A stretch of DNA of 64,000 nucleotides from contig JAMLIT010000006.1 in NCBI GenBank assembly GCA_023954035.1, positions 1 through 64,000 of the forward strand, written 5' to 3'. The stretch is from Burkholderiaceae bacterium. Lineage in GTDB: Bacteria > Pseudomonadota > Gammaproteobacteria > Burkholderiales > Burkholderiaceae_C. The position numbers and the translations under genes were made by a program. Of the stretch, positions 60,250-64,000 are shown in pieces. Below the pieces are notes generated by a model. That model did no database searches and was not told the DNA's origin. It saw nothing but the letters and a program-made list of their open reading frames with translations. Within the stretch, counting starts at the first letter, position 1. Every line of letters starts with the position of its first letter.

Positions 60250-61335
60250 ATGAGCAACTTTGACCACTTCGTCGGAACCCGCGAGGTGTCGGGTTCTCAT
60301 GCCTTCGACACCGATGCGCTGAGCGCGTGGGTTGCCCCCAGGCTGGAGGGTTTCTCCGGTCCGCTTCGGGTGGAAATGTTCAAGGGGGGGCAGTCGAACC
60401 CGACCTACAAGCTGATCACTCCGACGCGCAACTATGTCATGCGCTCCAAGCCCGGACCGGTGGCCAAACTGCTTGCCTCGGCGCACGCCATCGAGCGCGA
60501 GTTTGCCGTCATGAGCGGCCTGCAGGGCACGCAAGTGCCCGTTCCTCGCATGCATGTGCTGTGCGAAGACGAAAGCATCATCGGCCGCGCCTTCTACATC
60601 ATGGAATACATGGAAGGCCGCGTGCTCTGGGACCAGGCACTGCCCGGCATGACGCCTGCCGAGCGCAGCGCCATTTACGACGAGACCAACCGGGTGATCG
60701 CCGCGCTGCATACCGTGCCCTTTGCCGAGCAAGGCTTGGCAGGCTACGGGAAACCAGGCAACTACTTCGAACGCCAGATTGGCCGCTGGAGCAAACAGTA
60801 TCTGGCGTCCGTCACCGAGCCGATTGTCGAGATGGACCGGCTGATGGAGTGGCTGCCCGCGCACATTCCAGCCGGCGCGCGGGACGAGGCGCGCACCTCC
60901 ATCGTGCACGGCGACTTCCGGCTCGACAACCTCATGTTCCACCCCAGCGAACCGCGGGCGATTGCCGTGCTGGACTGGGAGCTTTCCACACTGGGCCATC
61001 CGCTGGCCGACTTCAGCTACCACTGCATGGCCTGGCACATTCCCCCCGGCATGTTCCGAGGCATCGGCGGGCTGGACCACCAGGCACTGGGCATTCCCAC
61101 AGAGGCCGAGTACATCCGGCGCTACTGCGAGCGCACCGGTCTTGCCACGCCCGACGAGTTGGCACACGACTGGAATTTCTATCTGGCCTACAACCTCTTC
61201 CGCTTGGCGGCAATCCTCCAGGGAATTGCCAAGCGCGTAGAGGCTGGCACCGCGTCGAGCGCCCAGGCCAAGGCCTCGGCCGCTGGCGCCCGCCCCCTCG
61301 CGCAGATGGCCTGGGGCTTTGCCCAGTCGGCGTGA
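60250..61335 (+). CDS. APH-type phosphotransferase, ACAD10/11 kinase-like
   Basis: This kinase-fold protein (361 aa) resembles the phosphotransferase part of ACAD10/11. The G-G-Q-S-N-P-T-Y loop, the catalytic [10 protein letters not shown] (near 222) and [13 protein letters not shown] (near 243) are all intact. Relatives phosphorylate 4-hydroxyacyl-CoA before an acyl-CoA dehydrogenase removes the phosphate. It is followed 32 bp later by such a dehydrogenase. True antibiotic phosphotransferase activity is unlikely. Confidence 0.88.
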   Translation: MSNFDHFVGTREVSGSHAFDTDALSAWVAPRLEGFSGPLRVEMFKGGQSNPTYKLITPTRNYVMRSKPGPVAKLLASAHAIEREFAVMSGLQGTQVPVPRMHVLCEDESIIGRAFYIMEYMEGRVLWDQALPGMTPAERSAIYDETNRVIAALHTVPFAEQGLAGYGKPGNYFERQIGRWSKQYLASVTEPIVEMDRLMEWLPAHIPAGARDEARTSIVHGDFRLDNLMFHPSEPRAIAVLDWELSTLGHPLADFSYHCMAWHIPPGMFRGIGGLDHQALGIPTEAEYIRRYCERTGLATPDELAHDWNFYLAYNLFRLAAILQGIAKRVEAGTASSAQAKASAAGARPLAQMAWGFAQSA

Positions 61336-61367
61336 GCCGCAGCACCCGTTTTTTTCAAGGAGTTTCC

Positions 61368-62615
61368 ATGGACTTTGACTATTCCCCCAAAACCAAGGAC
61401 CTGCAGGCCCGCCTGCTTCGGTTCATGGATGAGCACATCTATCCCGCCGAGGCCGCCTACACGGAAGAACTGGCCGCCAATACTGCGGCAGGCAAGCGCT
61501 GGACGCCGCTGGAGACCATCGAGCGACTCAAGCCCAAGGCGCAGGCGGCTGGCTTGTGGAATTTGTTCCTGCCAGTGGACACAGCGGAGGCTTCGGGCTA
61601 TCAGGGCGCCGGTCTGACCAACCAGGAATATGCGCCGCTGGCCGAAATCATGGGGCGCGTGCTTTGGTCCAGCGAGGTTTTCAATTGTTCGGCGCCCGAC
61701 ACCGGCAACATGGAAACCATTGCCCGCTACGGCGACGAAGCCAACAAGGCGCGCTGGCTCAAACCCCTGCTGGAAGGAACAATCCGCTCGGCCTTCGCCA
61801 TGACCGAGCCCGAAGTGGCGTCCAGCGACGCCACCAACATCGCAACGCGCATCGAACGCCAGGGCGACGAATACGTCATCAATGGCCGCAAATGGTGGAC
61901 TTCCGGTGCCAACGATCCGCGCTGCGCGGTGTTCATCACCATGGGCAAGACCGATCCGCAGGCGCCACGCCATTCGCAGCAAAGCATGATCCTGGTGCCG
62001 GCGGACACCGCGGGGGTGAAGATCGTGCGCGCGCTCAATGTATTTGGCTACGACGACGCACCCCACGGCCACGCCGAAGTGCTTTTCGAGAACGTGCGTG
62101 TGCCCGCCTCCAACATCCTGCTCGGCGAAGGCCGCGGCTTCGAGATCGCCCAGGGACGCCTGGGCCCGGGGCGCATTCACCACTGCATGCGCTTGATTGG
62201 CCTGGCCGAGCGTGCGCTGGAGCTGATGTGCAAGCGCTCGATGTCGCGCGTCGCTTTTGGCAAAACCGTGGCCCAGCAAGGCGTGACGCAGGAACGCATT
62301 GCCGAAGCGCGCTGCAAGATCGACATGGCGCGCCTGCTGACACTCAAGGCCGCCTGGATGATGGACGTGGCCGGCAACAAGGTGGCCAAGACGGAGATCG
62401 CGATGATCAAGGTCGTCGCCCCCACCATGGCCTGCGAAGTCATTGACTGGGCCATTCAGGCCCACGGCGGCGGCGGCGTCAGCAATGATTTTCCGCTGGC
62501 GTTCTCGTATGCCCAGGCGCGCACCCTGCGCTTTGCCGACGGCCCGGACGAAGTGCACCGCGCCTCCATTGCCAAGATGGAACTGGGCAAATACGCGCCT
62601 GCCAAGCCGCACTGA
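61368..62615 (+). CDS. Acyl-CoA dehydrogenase, ACAD11-like
   Basis: This FAD-dependent dehydrogenase (415 aa) has A-M-T-E-P-x-V-A-S-S-D-A-T-N near residue 145, W-W-x-S-G-A in the middle, and C-terminal [11 protein letters not shown]. It resembles the dehydrogenase half of ACAD10/11. AAGGAG precedes the ATG. A continuous open frame joins it to sequence inside the kinase gene, but that is chance. It probably acts on the product of the kinase. It is convergent with the cyclase, with repeat R10 between. Confidence 0.92.
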   Translation: MDFDYSPKTKDLQARLLRFMDEHIYPAEAAYTEELAANTAAGKRWTPLETIERLKPKAQAAGLWNLFLPVDTAEASGYQGAGLTNQEYAPLAEIMGRVLWSSEVFNCSAPDTGNMETIARYGDEANKARWLKPLLEGTIRSAFAMTEPEVASSDATNIATRIERQGDEYVINGRKWWTSGANDPRCAVFITMGKTDPQAPRHSQQSMILVPADTAGVKIVRALNVFGYDDAPHGHAEVLFENVRVPASNILLGEGRGFEIAQGRLGPGRIHHCMRLIGLAERALELMCKRSMSRVAFGKTVAQQGVTQERIAEARCKIDMARLLTLKAAWMMDVAGNKVAKTEIAMIKVVAPTMACEVIDWAIQAHGGGGVSNDFPLAFSYAQARTLRFADGPDEVHRASIAKMELGKYAPAKPH

Positions 62616-62646
62616 AGTCCGCCGCAGAGCGGGACCGGCGCTTTGC

Positions 62647-62702
62647 TACAAAATAAATAGCTTTTGGTGCTTATCCCGTAAGCGCTAGAGGCTATTTTTA
62701 TC
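62647..62702 (-). repeat. Palindromic repeat copy R10, convergent junction
   Basis: The clearest copy: an outer stem AAATAGC/GCTATTT, an internal loop on each side, and the inner stem GTGCTTA-TCCCG-TAAGCGC. Five T residues follow on one strand and A-rich sequence lies on the other flank. It overlaps the end of the cyclase gene by a few bases. Confidence 0.9.
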
Positions 62703-63624
62703 CCAAACTCATGCTGCTGCCGGTGACCTGGAATTGGAGCACCGGAGCGCCCGGGCCAAAAGCCACGCCCAGGGAAATGGCACCGCTGCCGTGCAGGATG
62801 CACGCGTCGCGGCGCAGGCGCACCTCCGCGTCGCTCCCGTCAAAGCGTACCCACGTGCCAAAGCTGCTCAGATCGGTCAGGGTGAACACGCCCTGACGCC
62901 AGTCGATGCGCGCGTGCATGCGCGAAACCCTGGGGTCGTGCACGAAGCAGTCGGCTTCGGGGGACCGACCGACGTGCACGGGCACTTCATTCGAATGAAA
63001 TAAGCGCGTCTCGCCGGTCCATGCCAGCTCCACCGTGCCCAGAACGTTGTCCAGCGGGGCAATCACGCTGGGCAGCAGCGCATGCTGCGTCAATGCATCC
63101 TGGGGCTGATCTTCGCGCCAATCTGCCTGATAGACCACCTGCGACTCCGACTTGCCACGGATGTCGAACATGCCCAGACGCCGAAAATGCACCCGGGGCA
63201 CTGCCCCGGCGTCGACCGCGGTGGCGTCGGTCACCCATATTTCGCTCGCACCGGCGCGCTCGCACAGGCGCGAGGCGACGTTGACCGCGTCGCCATAGGT
63301 GTCGCCTTCGAGTTCCACCACCTCGCCGGTGGCGACGCCGATGCGGATGGCCATGCGCATTGGCTCGGCCCAGCGCACCAGCGTAAGCTGGTGGTCACGC
63401 TGCAGGTCGGCGGCGGCCTGGACGGCGGCATGGGCTTCGGTGAACACGCTCAGCACGCCGTCGCCCAACTCTTTCACGACCCGGCCGCCATGGGCCACCA
63501 CAACGTCGCCCATCCAGCGCGTCAGCCGCATCACGGCCTGAGATGCACGCTCGTTGCCAAGGGATTCGTAGAGGGCCGTGCTTCCTGAGAGATCAGAAAA
63601 CACCACAGTGGCGAAAATACGCAA
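62698..63624 (-). CDS. Class III adenylate cyclase-FHA fusion protein
   Basis: This 308-residue protein joins an N-terminal class III cyclase domain (about 3-185) to a C-terminal FHA domain (about 215-290). Cyclase residues are complete: metal-binding D11 and D55, adenine-selecting K51 and D108, transition-state N115 and R119. The FHA has V-G-R-S, S-R-x-H-A and D-L-S-S-F-G-T-W-V, the phosphothreonine pocket. The start is TTG at 63624 because the frame has no other start before TAA. It follows the flavoprotein gene after 36 bases, so they are co-transcribed. Confidence 0.9.
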   Translation of the reverse strand: MRIFATVVFSDLSGSTALYESLGNERASQAVMRLTRWMGDVVVAHGGRVVKELGDGVLSVFTEAHAAVQAAADLQRDHQLTLVRWAEPMRMAIRIGVATGEVVELEGDTYGDAVNVASRLCERAGASEIWVTDATAVDAGAVPRVHFRRLGMFDIRGKSESQVVYQADWREDQPQDALTQHALLPSVIAPLDNVLGTVELAWTGETRLFHSNEVPVHVGRSPEADCFVHDPRVSRMHARIDWRQGVFTLTDLSSFGTWVRFDGSDAEVRLRRDACILHGSGAISLGVAFGPGAPVLQFQVTGSSMSLG

Positions 63625-63660
63625 GGCAACGGTCCCAACGAGGTTCGTGAAACGCGCAGT

Positions 63661-64000
63661 TTAAGACAGCTTTGATGCATCGGCTGGCGCCTTTGCGTCC
63701 GGTCCAGGCACCGGCCTCAGGCCACGCCAGGCGGCTGCACCTTCTCCGGCGACCCATCCGCTCGCAAGGCACGCGGTCAGCAGGTAGCCGCCTGTGGGAG
63801 CCTCCCAATCGAGCATCTCGCCACAGCAAAAAACACCGGGCCGGCGCAACAGCATGAGGCGCTCGTTCAGCTCCTCCAGCGCGAGGCCGCCCGCAGTGCT
63901 GATGGCCTCGGCCACCGGACGTGCGGCGCGCAGCGTCAATGGCAATGCCTTGATCGCTGCCGCCAGCTCGGTCGGGCTTGCCATTTGCTCCTTGCTCAGC
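63661..64000 (-). CDS. HI0933-type flavoprotein (C-terminal end only)
   Basis: The last 113 codons or so of an NAD(P)/FAD-dependent oxidoreductase of the HI0933/YhiN type; the gene continues beyond the window edge. The C-terminal FAD-binding segment reads G-V-F[17 protein letters not shown], typical of the TIGR03862 group. An internal ATG lies near 63984 but is not the start. The tail is Pro/Ala/Lys-rich. Function unknown. It lies just upstream of the cyclase gene. Confidence 0.85.
   Translation of the reverse strand, partial: LSKEQMASPTELAAAIKALPLTLRAARPVAEAISTAGGLALEELNERLMLLRRPGVFCCGEMLDWEAPTGGYLLTACLASGWVAGEGAAAWRGLRPVPGPDAKAPADASKLS

Noticed and set aside
60327-62615. A single 762-codon open frame that could be read as a large fusion protein.
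   Set aside because: Its first part lies out of frame inside the well-supported kinase gene. Only the part from the ATG at 61368 matches a family.

Overview
The window is GC-rich bacterial chromosome from the Burkholderiales, most likely the family Comamonadaceae (Acidovorax/Hydrogenophaga/Rhodoferax-like). The evidence is the beta-proteobacterial order rpsB-tsf-pyrH-frr-uppS-cdsA-dxr-rseP-bamA-skp-lpxD-fabZ-lpxA-lpxB-rnhB, the carA-small ORF-carB-greA order, the short SRP RNA beside dnaX, protein sequences that read as Comamonadaceae, and a short palindromic repeat that I associate with this family. There is no IS element, prophage, integrase, CRISPR array or rRNA. Most of the window is core genome.

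Layout. 0.1-1.4 kb: DUF3096 and MAPEG membrane proteins and recR. 1.5-5.5 kb: a large BTAD/AAA regulator divergent from a 68-aa unknown protein and a truncated haemoglobin; this unit lies between recR and ybaB-dnaX, which are usually adjacent. 5.8-11.8 kb: ybaB, dnaX, SRP RNA, plsY, ybaK, an aldo/keto reductase and a hydrolase. 11.9-19.1 kb: rlmE-ftsH-folP-glmM, yhbY, a glycosyltransferase-like gene, DUF4149 and greA. 19.2-24.1 kb: carA-ORF-carB. 24.3-39.4 kb: one long minus-strand superoperon from rpsB to a TrmH-type methyltransferase (translation, lipid A, isoprenoid, phospholipid and outer-membrane assembly). 39.6-48 kb: amidase, NAD(P)HX repair enzyme, RNase R, two tRNA-Leu(CAG) and a DUF349 protein. 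48.4-57 kb: a lytic transglycosylase, glyA behind a ZTP riboswitch, aroC, a CBS protein, metY plus a hydrolase, and a FimV-like protein. 57.1-62.6 kb: an acyl-CoA cluster (3-hydroxyacyl-CoA dehydrogenase, enoyl-CoA hydratase/isomerase, Crp/Fnr regulator, ACAD10/11-type kinase, acyl-CoA dehydrogenase). 62.7-64 kb: an adenylate cyclase-FHA fusion and the end of an HI0933-type flavoprotein.

The most notable non-gene signal is a family of about 50-60 bp palindromic elements with ten copies that I accept (one of them tentative). Five sit exactly at convergent gene ends (11.8, 42.5, 50.9, 54.9 and 62.7 kb), one lies between two tandem genes, and four lie inside coding sequence (dnaX, a TrmH-type gene, lpxB and, tentatively, DUF4149). 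The coding copies all have the same orientation and reading frame. Stems of different copies differ by compensating changes. Second in interest are the globin/BTAD unit in the dnaX-ybaB-recR locus and the split kinase/dehydrogenase pair, which by analogy with levulinate catabolism and ACAD10/11 probably handles 4-hydroxyacyl-CoAs.

All coordinates and motifs were read by eye. No database or folding program was used.
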